A stretch of DNA of 64,000 nt. It comes from Paraphoma chrysanthemicola. Its lineage: Eukaryota > Ascomycota > Dothideomycetes > Pleosporales > Phaeosphaeriaceae. A program made the position numbers and the translations under genes. This document shows positions 11,677-23,584 of this stretch, piece after piece. Within the stretch, counting starts at the first letter, position 1. Every line of letters begins with the position of its first letter. Where the stretch lies: positions 1,116,001-1,180,000 of the forward strand of contig JAGMWG010000015.1 in assembly GCA_020744225.1 (NCBI GenBank). The letters are read 5' to 3'. Below the pieces are notes generated by a model. The model had not been told where the DNA came from. It worked only from the letters and a program-made list of their open reading frames with translations, and did no database searches.

Positions 11677-13237
11677 CTACTTAAACTCCGCCATAAACTC
11701 CTCATGGAACTTGACCAATCTATTCGTCCACTCCGTCCCGGGGGCCAAAAACGTCGTTCGGAAATGCAGCGTTCCTTCTTTTTGGCCGAAGCCTGATCCC
11801 GCGACAACGCACACGCCCGTCGCGTCCAGCATGCGGAAGCAGTAGAATTCGTCTGGTTGACGGCCTTCTTTCTTGGCTTGCTCGATGGCTTTTGGGGGGA
11901 GTGTGATGGTGGGGAAAAGGTACATTGAGCCCTGGATGGATTAGTGTCCAGATTATTGGGAATGGGAGTTGAGAGACTTACTTGTGGCTCGTCACACTTG
12001 ACGCCCTCCATGCGCTTGAACGCCTCGTATAACGCATATGCGCGCTCCTTGAGACCCGCGAAGATGGCGTCGTATTCCTTCCTATACAGCTCGTAGCTCG
12101 GCTCGCCCTCTTTTGGCGGGTTGACCATCATCTCGACAATGCACTGGCCCAGTACTGGCGGACATAGCTGGATCGAAATGAACTTGTACACTTCCTGCGC
12201 GACTTCAGGATCGAAGCCAATGAGCTCAAAGTACCCGCCACGATGTCCGCACTCGCCGACCATGCCCTTGGAAATTGAGTGTAGCGAGGCGAGTTCGATA
12301 TTGTCGTACTTGCCTGGCTCGGCCTTTTGGAGGTCGCGGAGGGCCTTTTTGAAGGAGATGAATTCGCCGATAAAGACGTTGGTTTGGTAGACTTCGTCGG
12401 CGAGGACGACGACGCCCTTTTCGGCGGCGAATTTGAGGACTGACTTGATGTCCTCAGCCGGGAGGGACGCACCGGTAGGGTTGCCGGGGTTGATGACGCA
12501 GATTGCCTTGACGTCTGTTCCCTCTGCGACAGCCTTGTCATACGCGGAGCGGATCGCCTCCATGGACGTGCCCCATGCCTTCTCTTCTTCGAGGTAGTAT
12601 GGGACCACGCGGGAGTCGAGGACGGACAGTGTGGCTGTGTAGAGCGGGTATTGTGGGATGGGGACCATGATGCCGGTCTCTGGCTTTGCGCAGATGGTGT
12701 GGAGGAGGGTGTTCACGCCAGACGAGGCGCCATTGCTGAGGTAGATGTTCTCGAAGCTGGCTGGGTAGCCATCTCGTCCTGTCTTGTGTTAGCTGGGCAA
12801 TGTGGGTAGTTTGGAAGTGTCATACGCTCGATATACTCTGCAACACTCTGCCTGATGCCTGGGGCACCTTGGCTCTGGCTGTATGCACCGACGCTCTTGA
12901 CCTCCTTCAGCAGCTTCTTCGCACGCGCAATGACATCCGTCTTATAACCCAGGCTGTCGGTGAGAACATTCTCGTGTTCAAGCAATTGTGGGTTCTCCAG
13001 CAGACTAGCAACCTGTCTGAAAAATGTGATGGGTTTCTGATCCAGCTGCTGCGGGTTTCCAATGTTGGCTGCAATGACTGTGTCAAAGGGAAGGTCTTTG
13101 CCCTCGCCCTTGGCCAGCTTCGCGCGGTACTGCTCCGACTTGACCGCTAGCTCTCCACGGACAGCATACTGGGCGGCACGGACGTGTGGGTTGATGTTGT
13201 CGAGGTTCAAGACCTTGTGCGATATGCCGGACGACAT
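11677..13237 (-). CDS. ALT1: Alanine aminotransferase (PLP-dependent)
   Basis: Catalyses L-alanine + 2-oxoglutarate to pyruvate + L-glutamate with pyridoxal phosphate. The 487-residue protein is assembled from three exons, 13237-12826, 12778-11982 and 11931-11677, with introns of 47 and 50 bp. It opens with KVLNLDNINPHVRAAQYAVRG, typical of eukaryotic ALT. Other landmarks are SNGASSGVNTLLHTI (cofactor phosphate region), VINPGNPTGASLP, LADEVYQTNVF and the Schiff-base lysine in SLHSISKGMVGECGHRGGY (about K308). The C-terminus RMLDATGVCVVAGSGFGQ also fits. There is no obvious mitochondrial presequence, so a cytosolic form is likely. Length matches the family, and nothing looks broken. Confidence 0.95.
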
Positions 13238-14184
13238 GGCTCGGATGGTGTGTGGTGAAGGATAGCGGCGGGCGAATGGACTAATGTATGCTAGGAGAGA
13301 TAGAGGTGAGCTACAATCCAGACTACTACTGTGTATGACGCAGGGCGGCGATAAGTAGCCTTCAACAACGCGATACTTTTTCCCCGCGACGTAGTATGCG
13401 TCAGGCGTCGAGGCCGTGGGCTATTTTTTATGTCGCGCGTGGTGCCCCACTACGACTACACAGTGCACCTCCGTGTCTCGCCGTAGTTTCTGCCTCATCC
13501 TGTGCATCGGAGGAGGGAAAGGCGGTGGAGAGAAATACCTCTGCTGCATCCACGCCCCAGTGAGAGAGCGGCATTGTGCCGCGGCCGTTGTCTCGCGACG
13601 CTCGCGCGCAGTGAGCTGATGGTTGACTGACACACGCGCTGAGCCGATGACGGCGACATATCGAGGGTTATCGTCGGCGGCCACCCCACACCCGCCACGG
13701 GACCTGCCGATGAAACTCCGGACGACTGGGACGAGGGCTTGGAGAGGTGTTCAGTAAGCGTGGGTAGCCACGGCGAGACAATCAGTGTGAGAAAAAAAAA
13801 GACGCGTGGGCGGTCGAGATTAAAAGCAACGCGCTGCTGTGCAGCCCTTCTCACCGCATATCCGTGACACCTTCGTGGAGCCGCTGAGGGGAAGCTTGGG
13901 CCATTGCGCTATTTAGGCAATGCGACGCCGATGGGCTGGGCTGAAGGAAGAATACGCGTGGTGTTGATTGTGGTGTGCCGATGGTGTTTTGGAGACTTGA
14001 CTGCTTTACTTCAAGATTATTGTTTTCAAGTGATACGCAGTTGTCATATGATGGCCATGTGATGAGAGGAGCTGCATCGCCTGGAAAAGAGAAAATGCTC
14101 GCATACCCAAAATAGTGTCTACAGTTGAATCCAGATACGCTCCTTGAAGTTACTAGATCAGTCCCTCGAGCCCTCCACTCCCAT
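13238..14184. other. Intergenic region, no gene seen
   Basis: About 950 bp between the aminotransferase start and the PEX11 stop, both genes on the minus strand. Open frames at 13421-14306 lack domains and contain GC-rich or repetitive text. This is probably the promoter of the aminotransferase plus the PEX11 3' UTR. Confidence 0.5.
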
Positions 14185-14974
14185 CTACGCAGTCTTCTTC
14201 CACTGTCCCCAAAGCCCCAACAGCGAACTCGTCGTACCCGCCAATCCGACAATGCCATCATCCAACTCCACCCATCCCAACGCGCTGCTTGGGATCGTGA
14301 TATCACACAGATCGCTCAGAAGCTGCACCTTGGCCGCGTTCAGCTCCTTCTCCACCTTCTTCTTCTCAACCACCTTCTCCGGCTCACTGCTCGCCGCAAT
14401 TGCCTTGGCGCGCAGACTCAGCCCGTAGTAGGCGTAGATGCCGCTCGCAATGCTGAAGCTGAGGCCTGTGAACCACGCCCTGTAGCCCTCACGCAGCATG
14501 CGCGTCGCCGCGCCAAACTTGCGGATGCCCGTCGCATCCAGCACGCACGCATTGTCGAGCAGCATGTATGCCGCATAGCCCAGCTGGCGACCTACGGTGC
14601 AGAAGCGCAGCACGGGGTCCATGGATTTGGCATCGGATGCGACGGCCGCAGCGCGGAAGTGTTCGACAAACTTGCCGACGCGCATCAGCTTGCGCGTCGC
14701 GCCAAACTGCTTCTTGGCCGCTTCGAACGGGCTGATGGAGGATTGCGGGCGGTTGGTGCGGTACAGGTACCATGCGAGGAAGCGCGAGAAGTATTGGAGG
14801 GTGCGCAGGACCTTGTCGCGGCCGACTAGGGGAGGATTAGCGATATGACTTGAAAATGCGCAGAGAAGATGGAGGGTGCTGCGTATACGGCGAAAGAGAG
14901 GACGTACCATTTGTCGCGACAAACTTCAGGTAGTGCGACACCGTGGGGTGGTAGATGAGCGCGTCTGCAACCAT
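14185..14974 (-). CDS. PEX11: Peroxisomal membrane protein PEX11
   Basis: Peroxisome elongation and proliferation factor that remodels the peroxisomal membrane. Two exons, 14974-14908 and 14825-14185, with an 82-bp intron give a 235-residue protein, matching the usual Pex11 length. Exon 1 encodes MVADALIYHPTVSHYLKFV, and exon 2 continues with VGRDKVLRTLQYFSRFLAWY, the amphipathic region typical of Pex11. Further landmarks are KLMRVGKFVEHFRAA, GYAAYMLLDNACVLD and a hydrophobic stretch near FTGLSFSIASGIYAYYGLSL. The C-terminal helix precedes a Lys-rich end. The small first exon sets the true start; an open frame running into the intron is not the N-terminus. Confidence 0.95.
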
Positions 14975-15460
14975 CTTGTCTGCTTCCTTATCGCCAACGA
15001 ATATGCTTAAGATGACTCGCGAGGGTGAGAAGTCCAGATTCAGCTCTGATCGTGGACAATGAGCGAGGAAAAGTTTGGCAAGGATGGATCGCTTTGTTGC
15101 TGACAGATGTGTAAAGGAGTGGTGGTTAAGGAGTGCGGCTCCGGATGCTCAGAAGTGAGGTGGAGTTGTCGGCTTTTGCTTGTGATCCCCCCCGGTAGCC
15201 AAACGACCTCGACTAAACGAACCTCGGCAATGGAAGCGCGTGTCACGCGAACTGGGGGAAACTTGGGGGAGGCGTTGTATCGGAGGTAATTGCTACATTT
15301 GGTATCCGAAATATTTCCACCAGCTTTTGCATGTCCAATTTCCTCCATGACCTGAACAAACTCCATGTGCATGCATGCAAACCCAGTGAATAAATGCTTG
15401 CCGCTTGCCTTCCGGTTTCTCCAGCGCCAAACATGCCGAGTACTCCGATATGCGGCATAA
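14975..15460. other. Intergenic region (PEX11 promoter and ABD1 3' end)
   Basis: About 490 bp. No gene is supported; frames at 15040-15372 and 15243-15479 carry no recognisable motif. Confidence 0.5.
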
Positions 15461-16852
15461 TTAAACCTTGTAGAAGCAAAATGTATGATAAAAGTCCGCA
15501 GCTTCCAGCTCCTCCTCGGTCGTCAGCAAGCGGCCGCCGCCTCGCGCTCGCACACCCATGCGCTCGCTGAGCGGTCCAAGCTCGGGGTCGTTCTTCTGCT
15601 CGTCCCAGACCTCGCGGAACGGCTTACGGTACTGCAGCTCAAGATTGTAGTCTTCGGCCAGGGCACGGAACGCCTCCCACGGCACCACATACTCGGGCGC
15701 CTCGACGGCCTCTTCGAGGAAATAAAAGTATTTCCAGCCGTACGGGGGACGAAAGGTGCCGTCGGGCGGAGTCTTGCCTGGGAACCTGACGCTGTAGATG
15801 CTGTTGCCAAACTTGAAGCCCTCATCCTCAACCTCGCCGTCTTCCTCGTCGTCCTTCTTCGCCTTGCCATTTGTGTTCTTGGTCGCCCCATCCGCTTCGC
15901 CGTTCGCATGCTCTGACTCGTTTGGCTTGGGGCTGTCGAGGCTCTTCTCGGGGTCCCAGTCGTCCTCGTCGTCGCTCGCAAAGGTCGGTCGATCGTCTTC
16001 CTCGTCATCCGCAGCAGAAACCTCCGGGGGTGCGGTGCCTTTGGCTTTGTGGTGCTCAATGACCTTTTGTGTGAGGACGTCAGAATTGGGGATGCATCCG
16101 ATGAAACGACCGCCCTTCTTCAGAGCACCCGAGACGTTCCTCAGCATGCCCTTGGCCCTCTCCTCACTTTCAAACGCGTAGTGCATGCAGAACATCATCG
16201 TGACCATATCCCAGCCTCCGCCACCCCAGCGCTGGCTCATGGCATTGCCAGGCCCGGCTGCCGGGTCGATGCCAACCTCCTTGATGATGGGTATGTCACC
16301 TAGCCACTCGCCGAAACAATCCTTTGCGTAGAACTCGGCGTGAAATATGCGCCGTGACTTCCGCTGCTGCTCAGCGTATCGATCCTTTGCTTGCTTTATA
16401 GAGACTTCAGCGGGATCGCAGCCGACGTAGAGCTCCACCTTCCTCGACGCCTGCCATTTCTGCAAATCTCCGCCCTTGCCGCAGCCAATGTCGAGGATCT
16501 TGAGGTTGCGCTCGTCGCCAATGAACTTTTGTATGGTGGAGGACTTGACCCAGTTGTTGAAGCTGCGCAGGCCTTTAATCTTGCTGTCGGTCTTGCGGAA
16601 CTCACGACCGCGCTCCGGCACCATGTTGTAATGCTGCTTGACTACATCATGCACGCCCCGCTGCGCCGCCTCGCGCTGGGCTCGCTGTTCCGCCTCTCGC
16701 TCTCGTTCCTGCTGTCGCTTGCGTGCGATTTCACGGTCCGCGGCGCTGAGTCGCGTGCCTGCGCCTGGTCGCTTCCTTTGCCGTGGCGGAGATCTTGAAG
16801 GAGACCTTGATGGCGAGCGCGCACGCTTCCGATGCTGTTCGTCTCCGCCCAT
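15461..16852 (-). CDS. ABD1: mRNA cap guanine-N7 methyltransferase
   Basis: Nuclear enzyme that methylates the N7 of the 5' cap guanosine of pre-mRNA using S-adenosylmethionine. Single exon, 463 residues, from the ATG at 16852 (MGGDEQHRKRARS); the frame is open further upstream but without an ATG. The first 100 residues are Arg/Ser-rich, then a charged helix. The catalytic domain starts at SFNNWVKSSTIQKFIG. Motif I, KILDIGCGKGGDLQKW (about 118-133), binds SAM. Then come LYVGCDPAEVSIKQAKDRY, the FCMHYAFE active-site motif and GGRFIGCIPNSDVL. An acidic, low-complexity insert interrupts the domain before SIYSVRFPGKTPPDGTFRPP, a common feature of fungal orthologs. The C-terminus EELEAADFYHTFCFYKV is typical. 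It is divergent from RPN7. Confidence 0.95.
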   Translation of the reverse strand: MGGDEQHRKRARSPSRSPSRSPPRQRKRPGAGTRLSAADREIARKRQQEREREAEQRAQREAAQRGVHDVVKQHYNMVPERGREFRKTDSKIKGLRSFNNWVKSSTIQKFIGDERNLKILDIGCGKGGDLQKWQASRKVELYVGCDPAEVSIKQAKDRYAEQQRKSRRIFHAEFYAKDCFGEWLGDIPIIKEVGIDPAAGPGNAMSQRWGGGGWDMVTMMFCMHYAFESEERAKGMLRNVSGALKKGGRFIGCIPNSDVLTQKVIEHHKAKGTAPPEVSAADDEEDDRPTFASDDEDDWDPEKSLDSPKPNESEHANGEADGATKNTNGKAKKDDEEDGEVEDEGFKFGNSIYSVRFPGKTPPDGTFRPPYGWKYFYFLEEAVEAPEYVVPWEAFRALAEDYNLELQYRKPFREVWDEQKNDPELGPLSERMGVRARGGGRLLTTEEELEAADFYHTFCFYKV

Positions 16853-17248
16853 GTTGATTGTGGGTATGGTATTGTGCAGTAAATGCACTGGGGAGGAGCG
16901 GTATCGTTGAAAGTGCTCTGGGTCGGAGGTAGGAATTGGTAGAGGTTGAGTTTCCTCAGGATCGTAGGGCACGGCTGTTCTAGAAGAGGGCAAGCGGGTG
17001 TCAGAAGCTCAAAGTTTCAAAAGCTCGTTAGTTACGAGCACTTATAACGCAAATCAAAGAAGGGAAGACCAATGTGAGACTGTGAGCTGGGGAAGGTGCG
17101 ACTGGCTCTAGCGGCCTTGGCGCGTTCGGCCCGCATCATCGCGTAGCTCTAAGCTGCAGAGCCTCATAAACACACACGACGGCCGCACCTTTACCTGCAA
17201 GACACCCAATACCACTATCGCCCCTCAGACTTTAGAATCACCGTCAAG
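16853..17248. promoter_or_regulatory. Divergent promoter between ABD1 and RPN7
   Basis: About 400 bp separate two start codons on opposite strands, so this interval must hold both promoters. No clear TATA box was found. It is the only intergenic space serving these two essential genes, which suggests shared control. Confidence 0.5.
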
Positions 17249-18804
17249 ATGGGTGACCCACAGTTTGCCAAGTATCCGGACCTGCAGCTGGCGCAGAGCA
17301 TATTCCAGCTCACCAATCCCGCCGCCTCCAAGTCAGCCAAACAGTCGTCGCTCAAGTCGGTCGAGGATGCCATCTCAGAACACAAGATGGCTCCGCTATA
17401 TCGGTACCTCGCCCACCCTACAGAGGGCGTCCTCAACGCACCCGGCGAGGGCTCCGCAGAGCAGCCGACCAGCAACCGGAGACCATCCGCCAGTATCGCA
17501 AACATGCTCGCCACAAGAAACCCCTCATTAGACGTGCCGCTGTCGTGGGACGAGAAGCGGTACGAGAGTCTCAAGGCCGAGAACGAGAAGGAGCTGGAGG
17601 CCATACAGAAAGAAGAGGACGAGGCAGCAGAGAAAGCTGGCGAGACTGAAGTCCAGGCAGCGCGGGGCAAGCGGGCAGAGCTTTACAACCGCATAGGTGA
17701 TAAGGTGAGGAAAGGAGATGTGCTTACGATGAAGTCGTATTAATGTATATCAGGACAAAGCTATCGCGAGCTACGAGGCCATCTTTGAGAAGACCGGCAT
17801 CCTGGGCACCAAAATCGACTTGGTCCTCGCTATAATACGACTCGCTCTGTTCTTTGGCGACAGGGTGCTGGCAAAGAAGAGTATCGACCGGGCGAGCGCA
17901 TTGGTCGAGAGCGGGGGTGACTGGGACCGCCGAAATCGCCTCAAGGCATACACCGGCCTGCACTTCCTTACCGTTCGATCCTACCTCCAAGCTGCGCCGC
18001 TCCTGCTGGACAGCTTGTCAACCTTCACCAGCTACGAGCTATGCAGCTACTCGAACCTCGTCATCTACGCGATACTGGCCGGCTCCGTATCACTGAAGCG
18101 CGTGGACTTCAAGTCAAAGGTTGTTGATGCACCAGAAATCAAGGCTATCGTCGGCAGCGGAGAGGAGAAGCTTGCCGCTATCACAGGCCAAACATCAGCA
18201 GGTCCAGCCGCGGGTGACGAGGAGATGACGGACGCATCGACATCCACAGCGACGCCAGCTCCGGCTGCTGTGAATCTCACGACTCTTGGCGGCCAGCAAG
18301 ACAAGGAGGTTGCCGTCGACTTCTCGCCGCTTGCAAAGCTCGTGAAAAGCTTGTACGAGGGCGACTACAAGAGCTTCTTCGGCGCGCTCGGCGAAGTCGA
18401 AGTCAGTTTCCTCAGCCAGGACCGCTACCTGCACGAGCACCGTGGTTGGTACGTGCGCGAGATGCGTTTGCGCGGCTACCAACAGTTGCTCCAGTCATAC
18501 CGGGTCGTCGGTCTGCAAAGCATGGCCAACGACTTTGGTGTGACTGTTGACTTCCTCGACAAGTAAGTTTGAGCGCGACTACATCGCTAATCCCCATACT
18601 GACTTCAGCAGGGATCTGGCCAAGTTTATTGCCGCAGACCGCATTCCATGCACTATCGATCGCGTCAAGGGTATCATTGAGACCAACCGGCCCGATGACA
18701 AGAACAAGCAGTACGCCGATGTCGTCAAGCAAGGTGACCAGCTCATCACCAAGCTACAAAAGTACGGTCAATCCGTCAGACTGAGGGGTAGCGAGCGTGG
18801 TTAG
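17249..18804 (+). CDS. RPN7: 26S proteasome regulatory particle subunit Rpn7 (PSMD6-type)
   Basis: Non-ATPase lid subunit of the 19S particle, needed for lid assembly and degradation of ubiquitylated proteins. Exons 17249-17704, 17754-18562 and 18612-18804, with two 49-bp introns, give 485 residues. Landmarks: MGDPQFAKYPDLQLAQSIF at the N-terminus; the helical repeat region with DKAIASYEAIFEKTGILGTKIDLVL and IDRASALVESGGDWDRRNRLK; LLDSLSTFTSYELCSY; and the C-terminal PCI domain with YLHEHRGWYVREMRLRGYQQ and SMANDFGVTVDFLDKDLAKFI. A low-complexity Ala/Thr/Ser insert (about residues 297-334, around DEEMTDASTSTATPAPAA) interrupts the PCI-proximal region. It is lineage-specific in appearance and probably a surface loop. 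Confidence 0.96.
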
Positions 18805-20980
18805 AGCTTGAAGGTTACGGCGCACGTGTAATGATCAAACATTGTAGACTTAGACAGCCCAGCGTGCAGGTCGCTGAGGAAATGCAAAAGCCACAACAAA
18901 CCATCGTATCCTAGCTTCGCAAGCCGTATCTTCAAGAGAGTTATATGCCGGCGAACGTGAAGTATGACTTCCCGTGTGCCAGATGCTAATGAAACGTGAA
19001 GCGTGTGTGATGCACAGGTATTCGTGCAGTATTATTATCAAGGTAGTTTCCCAGTTGTAGAGTCGTTCTCGCCCTCGCTTGTGGCTACCCAATTTAAATG
19101 ATCGACCAACTACCCTGCCATTCACCTCGCCCACCCGTTAGTCGTTTCAAACCCCGCAAAAGGAACTGCTCGGGCCTGGATAAGTTGGTTCTTGATTACG
19201 TTACTCCGGATAAGCACATGCGCGCCACATAGTAGTTCGATAGCATGTGTACAATCCCGACAAGCCTGTTAGTAGAGGTATGTCACCACCACAACTCCTT
19301 TTCGCTGCAGCATCTGCTAATTCTAGCTCAGATGGCAATGTAATCGTGCTACTGCACAGCAACATTGGACGCGGAACCAATGATGTTGCAAGCACGCCTA
19401 ATGACCGTTAGTGGAGGCCCCCAAGGCTGCGGCTAAGGTTGGCTAAACTGGTGCTCGTGCCTCAGCCTTGCCACCATATGCACCAGGGGTTGCACTACGG
19501 ACGACGTTTGCTGGATGACCGCAGGTTGCAGCAGGAAATGTCCCAAAGCGTGCGATGCACCGTGTGTAGGTGTGTGATAAACCCGGCTGAGGAGCCACTC
19601 CGAACTGGCCCGATCGGCCAAAGAACCGCAATCGAGCGGCGCCCCAGCCCCAGGTGAGACTGCTGGCGTTGCTATTGAAAACGAAGCATATCTGATTAGA
19701 CTTCAGATGACAGCTATCCGCAAGTGGAGCTGTTGGAGTACGGTTTGTGCATTGATCTGCGGGCAAGGCGACACGTACCGGTTACTGTACCACCGCCGCA
19801 TTGCAGCCACGATGCAGCCACGGCTACGATCGTCTCGACTACACAACAATAAACTTCGCTAGTTGTAAGACCTCGCTTCCTCCGGGGCTTCTACGCTGAT
19901 CTTACACTGCGCGTTGGCGTTCCCCGGGTTTCGAACAACGACTCGAAAGGCTCGCGGAGTTGCACCCAAGAAGCCACCAACATACGTCACCTGCAGGTGC
20001 TCAGCATAAGCATTATTGTTCTGCTTTTTGTGCATTGTCGCTGTCGGTCTATCGGACCACTTTCCTGCTCTGTAACGTTCTTTGCTGTAAAGTTCCGTTA
20101 TCCTGTACCAGGAAGTAGGACCGAAGACTTGTGCATTTAGAAGATCTCGTGGGAAAACTGTGGGAACTGTGGACCGCTCATCTCGGCCGTCTAATTCGTC
20201 AGGGTTGGGAACAAGGTTTGGCACCTTGTTTCACTCACTAAATCAGGCGAGCCCACCATTATGTGGGGTATCGACCAATCAAGCCGTGATATCGTCCAAT
20301 GCATCTTACACCACTCGCGAGCCGCAACCATCGCACGCTTCAGCTGTATGTTGCCCCTTGAATCGGATGGCATGTCCAGCCAACAAAGTGCCATTTCCAC
20401 GCAGCATCGCTACGCATCCTGCAACCTCGCCGCTTCCTGAAAGTGACCAACAGGCCACCCCGAGTTCCTAGCGTCAATTTCCGGGGTCCGAGAAACATGG
20501 CAACGTCAAGTTTGCCAGTTTTGAGATCGAACCCCCTGCTTGGCAGCCTATCATACCGTTTCAAGCCCCACGGAGCAAGGGTTCGGAGATGCAAAGTTGG
20601 GCCCTGCACCACGCCACGACCTAAAGTGATCCTCCCTTGGGCAAGGCAGGGGGCGCATGTGGTGAGGCATGGAACAGCCCGTCATGGCGTTAGTGGCCCG
20701 GCAAAGTTGAACATTGCGTGTTTGAACGTCTAGGTATATGACCATGGTGGTTCCTGCCCTTGGGTTTGGTCTTGGGGGTGGGAGATTTGGAGGCCGTCAT
20801 TTCCATGACTACATCCATATCGGCAACTGGTTGTCTCCTTCACCGATACGCGGCAGAACATGTAGAAGACAGCAAGGATTCTTTGCAACCACTTCGCATG
20901 CGAACACCCTCCATCCAGATTTCCGAAACCCAACTCACGCTTCGACTTCACTCGACTCTTTCGGATTCCAAAATATCGAT
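18805..20980. other. Long intergenic region, no supported gene
   Basis: About 2.2 kb, the longest stretch without a clear gene. Open frames (for example 19859-20224 minus, 121 codons, and 20160-20471 plus) have no domain, no splice partners and no signal or membrane pattern. I saw no terminal repeats or transposase remnants. The right end should hold the promoter of the rhodopsin-domain gene. Confidence 0.45.
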
Positions 20981-22559
20981 ATGGCCAATCCCATCGGACT
21001 TTCAGATCCCAGGGATCATCCCGACAATGCGAACCTACCAAATGTCAACACAGCCGCTACCATTATTGGAGTCACAATTGCTATGCTGGTATGATTTAGA
21101 ACGGCGTCTCGCTACCACCAACTGACAATATCTGAATAGTCACTGGCCATTATTTGCACATCCCTGCGCCTGTGGGTACGCGTGCGAGACAGGCTGTGGG
21201 GCTGGGACGATGCATTCGTCTTTCTAGCAGGTGCAACGAGCATTGTTGGCGACACCATGGTGTGTTTGAGTACGTATTCACCTACTCGACGTCGCGTGTA
21301 TGCGCTAACTCTGAACAGTGCCCGGAGACGGTCTGGGCATGCACTTCTGGACACTGGACCATGAACACCTCAAGTTATACTTCAAGGTACGGCACATCGC
21401 CCGCTGGTCATTCGACTTGCCTAACATATCGCAGCACATCTACACAACAAACATAACCTACAGTGCAAGCACAACTTTTATCAAACTTTCTATCCTGTTC
21501 CAATACCTCCGTCTCTTCGCAGAAAACGCGCCCACCATGCCGCCAAAAAACTACAAACTCGCTCGGCGCGCAGTCTTATCGCTCATCACTTTATGCTCCA
21601 TCTGGGGCCTGACTTTCTTCTTGCTGTCCATTTTCCCTTGCAGCCCAGTTGCCAAGAACTGGAACCCGTTCCTCAAAGGAACTTGTTTCGGTTGGGGTAG
21701 TAAGGAACCTCACAAGTTCTTCGCCATGTTCGCAAGCCATGCTGCGAGCAATACGTTCTTGGACATCCTAGTCCTGCTTGTCCCGCTTCCATTCCTGCGC
21801 ACAATGAGACTCGCCGGGAAGAGCAAGGCTGGCTTCATCACGCTATTCACGTTGGGGTGCATGTATGTTCAAGGCTCGACTTTCATCCCCTACCATTGCA
21901 GGAGATGCTAACTAAGCCACAGTGTTGTAGCAGTAGCGATAGGCCGCATGATATCCCTAACCATCAACCGCGCCGGCACAATCCCCATCCTCGATATGTC
22001 CTACCACACCCCCATGGTCTACATTTTCTCCGTCCTCGAGGTCAACATCGCCATTATCGCTGCTTCCATTCCCATCTTCTGGCCCGTCATCGCAACATTT
22101 GCAAGCAACAAGATCTGGGTCGTAAATGAAATCGAGATCCGCGTTGAGAGTCAATCAAGGGACAGTTTCTCAACCAGTGGAGACATTGGGCTGGCTGAAC
22201 AGGGTTCTTGGAGCAAAAGCGACGCAAAGGATGATTTTGGAGAACGCGCAAGCAGACTAAGTGTCTTGACAAAAACGTACGATCGCGCAGATTCGCGCAC
22301 ACATCGACACAAGCCAAGCAACACATCATCGCTCGGTCGGACAATAGGCATTGGTATGGCGGGCCGCGCTTCCCACGAGTCGCAACGAAGTCTATGCCGC
22401 GCGCCATACAACGAAGCTAGAGGAGACAATGGCATTAGCCGACTTGAGCGAGAAGACTGGTTCGCGGAAGTGGACAGGCATAATACGTCAGGGAAGACGA
22501 CGACTACAATTGAGACGACGGACATACCGTATGACCAGATCAAGGCGCTGGAGCGATAG
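20981..22559 (+). CDS. Rhodopsin-domain (PTH11-like) seven-helix membrane protein
   Basis: Fungal integral membrane protein of the rhodopsin-domain family, often called PTH11-like, of unknown ligand. Exons 20981-21088, 21140-21269, 21319-21386, 21435-21862 and 21923-22559 fit in phase and give 456 residues. Helix 1 contains TAATIIGVTIAMLVSLAII, followed by the family motif RVRDRLWGWDDAFVFLA. The central signature is FIKLSILFQYLRLFA, then SIWGLTFFLLSIFPCSPVAKNWN, and SNTFLDILVLLVPLPFLRTM with the Asp common in helix 6. The last 140 residues are a Ser/Arg-rich cytosolic tail, a likely phosphorylation region. It does not obviously belong to an operon-like set. Assignment of family is firm; function is inferred only. 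Confidence 0.85.
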
Positions 22560-23584
22560 TGTTTTTGCGTGGTTGTTTCTGTGGTGGTTATTTGCTTTGA
22601 TTTGCTTGTTAGCGTGATACCCTGAATGCGAATGTTCGTTCTTCTCTCCAGAGTATAGATTGAGCAAAGCTCGTCGTGCTTCACGACGCCCCTATCTACA
22701 GTTCAACTACTTTCCATCGACATGAGTGCGCAATTGTCACATGAGTCTATTGGAATGACCCGAAACTCGAGCTTAAACCAGCCTTGTCATAATCATACTG
22801 CGGCTGACATATAACGGCACTCGGCACATCGTCCACGCACACTTTCACCCCACTTACGCCTCATGCGAACTATCACAATCCATTCAGAAGGATGCGAAAG
22901 CGCACGCAGAGAGATCGTTCGGGCAAACCGAGATAAGCTTCGCTGGGACTGGATAAGCTCCGCACTTCGTCAGCGGCGCCGGCGTGGCTAGCCACATGCG
23001 GGGTCCGGCAAAGCTCAGCAAAGCTTGGTCGCGAGCATCGAAAGTATCAACGCAGCACTGCAGGACACAGAATAATCGCTTGAGGGCGTTAATATATTTG
23101 CAGAAAAGGAAATTCAAGGCGGTGAACATACTGGAGCACAGTGACCTTCTCTGCGGTGCGAAATGAGCCGCGATCCTATCAACATCGACCAAGATGACGA
23201 CGGTATTCCCGCCGTGCTAACACCTGCTGAATCCAGCGGGTGGCTCGTGAGCCGCCACAAGGCAGAAATGCGGACAGTTGAAAACTCCTCACTGGCTCGC
23301 CTGCAGCGGAGTGCAACTGCAACCCCATGCACGCTGCCCGACGCGGCAATCAACTTGTCGATCATCAGGTCTCTGGAGAGGGTGGCACACGAGCGCGGGT
23401 CAGGGTCGCAATCGACTAGCGAGCAATCGTTTGGCAATAAATACCTGGCCGATCGCCGTTGTTAAACTTGTGCTTTGGCAGCGCAGACCCTGAGCCTTCT
23501 GCTTGGTATTCGTGTTGCGGCTTTCGATATTCAAGATTGAAGTACCACTGCTTGATAGCAAACAACATCTAGCTACGCGACGTT
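22560..23584. other. Intergenic region, no supported gene
   Basis: About 1.0 kb upstream of the Git1-like gene. A 100-codon open frame at 23163-23465 begins with an ATG but shows no domain and ends in an uncharacteristic tail, so I did not call it. Probably promoter sequence. Confidence 0.45.

Noticed and set aside
13421..14306. Overlapping ORFs between alanine aminotransferase and PEX11
   Set aside because: They overlap each other on both strands and contain GC-rich repetitive sequence without motifs.
19859..20224. 121-codon minus-strand ORF in the long gap
   Set aside because: No recognisable family, membrane or signal pattern, and no splice partners; not enough to call a gene.
23163..23465. 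100-codon plus-strand ORF upstream of the Git1-like gene
   Set aside because: Begins with a plausible ATG, but no domain and no coding signature; it is more likely promoter sequence.
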